Of a stretch of 5,311 nt of DNA, positions 5,304 through 5,311 are shown one piece after another (the first letter of the stretch is position 1; each line of letters begins with the position of its first letter). Source of the stretch: Erysipelotrichaceae bacterium (GTDB lineage: Bacteria > Bacillota_I > Bacilli_A > Erysipelotrichales > Erysipelotrichaceae). The stretch is from assembly GCA_019415435.1 (NCBI GenBank), contig DXZE01000072.1, positions 1 through 5,311 of the forward strand. The letters run 5' to 3'. Made by a program: the position numbers and the translations under genes. The notes beneath the pieces are model-generated. The model did no database searches, had not been told where the DNA came from, and was given only the letters and a program-made list of their open reading frames with translations.

Positions 5304-5311
5304 AAGGCCGC
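5245..5311 (+). mobile_element. Left end of an IS200/IS605-like element, partial
   Basis: CCCATG (5279-5284), a single unpaired T (5285), then GC, a TTCA loop, GC and CATGGG (5294-5299) form a hairpin with an extrahelical T in the stem. TnpA of IS200/IS605 elements recognises this type of terminal palindrome. The loop matches the TTCA loop at the other edge of the window. Protein homology of the nuclease gene breaks off just before, near 5241-5247, which marks the insertion point. The rest of the element lies beyond the window. The precise boundary is inferred. Confidence 0.55.

Overview
The window reads as low-GC DNA of a gut-type Firmicute (Bacillota). Erysipelotrichia or Clostridia is my inference from codon use, strong Shine-Dalgarno sites and protein style; no marker gene here proves it. 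It is an accessory region made of mobile-element edges, gene fragments and a few intact genes.

Layout. 1-54 is the apparent right end of an IS200/IS605-type (TnpB-associated) element, abutting the leader of a conserved but uncharacterised two-helix membrane protein (74-763). A structured RNA-like stretch ending in a good intrinsic terminator follows (about 776-897). On the minus strand, 1007-1873 is a decayed IS4-family transposase. It lacks its N-terminal part, and an in-frame TAA sits exactly at the position of the catalytic glutamate. At its broken end is a perfect 44-bp palindrome (1851-1894). Beyond the palindrome, on the plus strand, lies the C-terminal scrap of a membrane protein, possibly an ECF transporter S component (1875-1991).

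The best-defined functional unit is a pair of short CHR-family chromate transporter genes (2024-2581 and 2578-3144), which overlap by ATGA and probably form one heteromeric transporter. Convergent to them is a minus-strand operon: a histidine phosphatase with two fused, apparently catalytic domains (3572-4810), followed after 1 nt by a small unknown protein (3127-3570). The stop codon of the unknown gene lies inside the second chromate gene, and the operon's likely terminator lies further inside it. A divergent intergenic region (4811-4922) leads to an Rpn/PD-(D/E)XK-type nuclease gene (4923-5303) cut short by the left end of a second IS200/IS605-like element.

Both edges therefore fall in IS200/IS605-like ends with TTCA-loop hairpins in the same orientation. 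This is what a complete draft contig broken at repeat copies would look like. I see no clearly new multi-gene system. The items most worth a second look are the structured RNA at 776-897, the palindromic scar, the stop at the transposase catalytic residue, the double-headed phosphatase, the possible leaderless start of the chromate operon, and the guide-RNA-like junction at the left edge.
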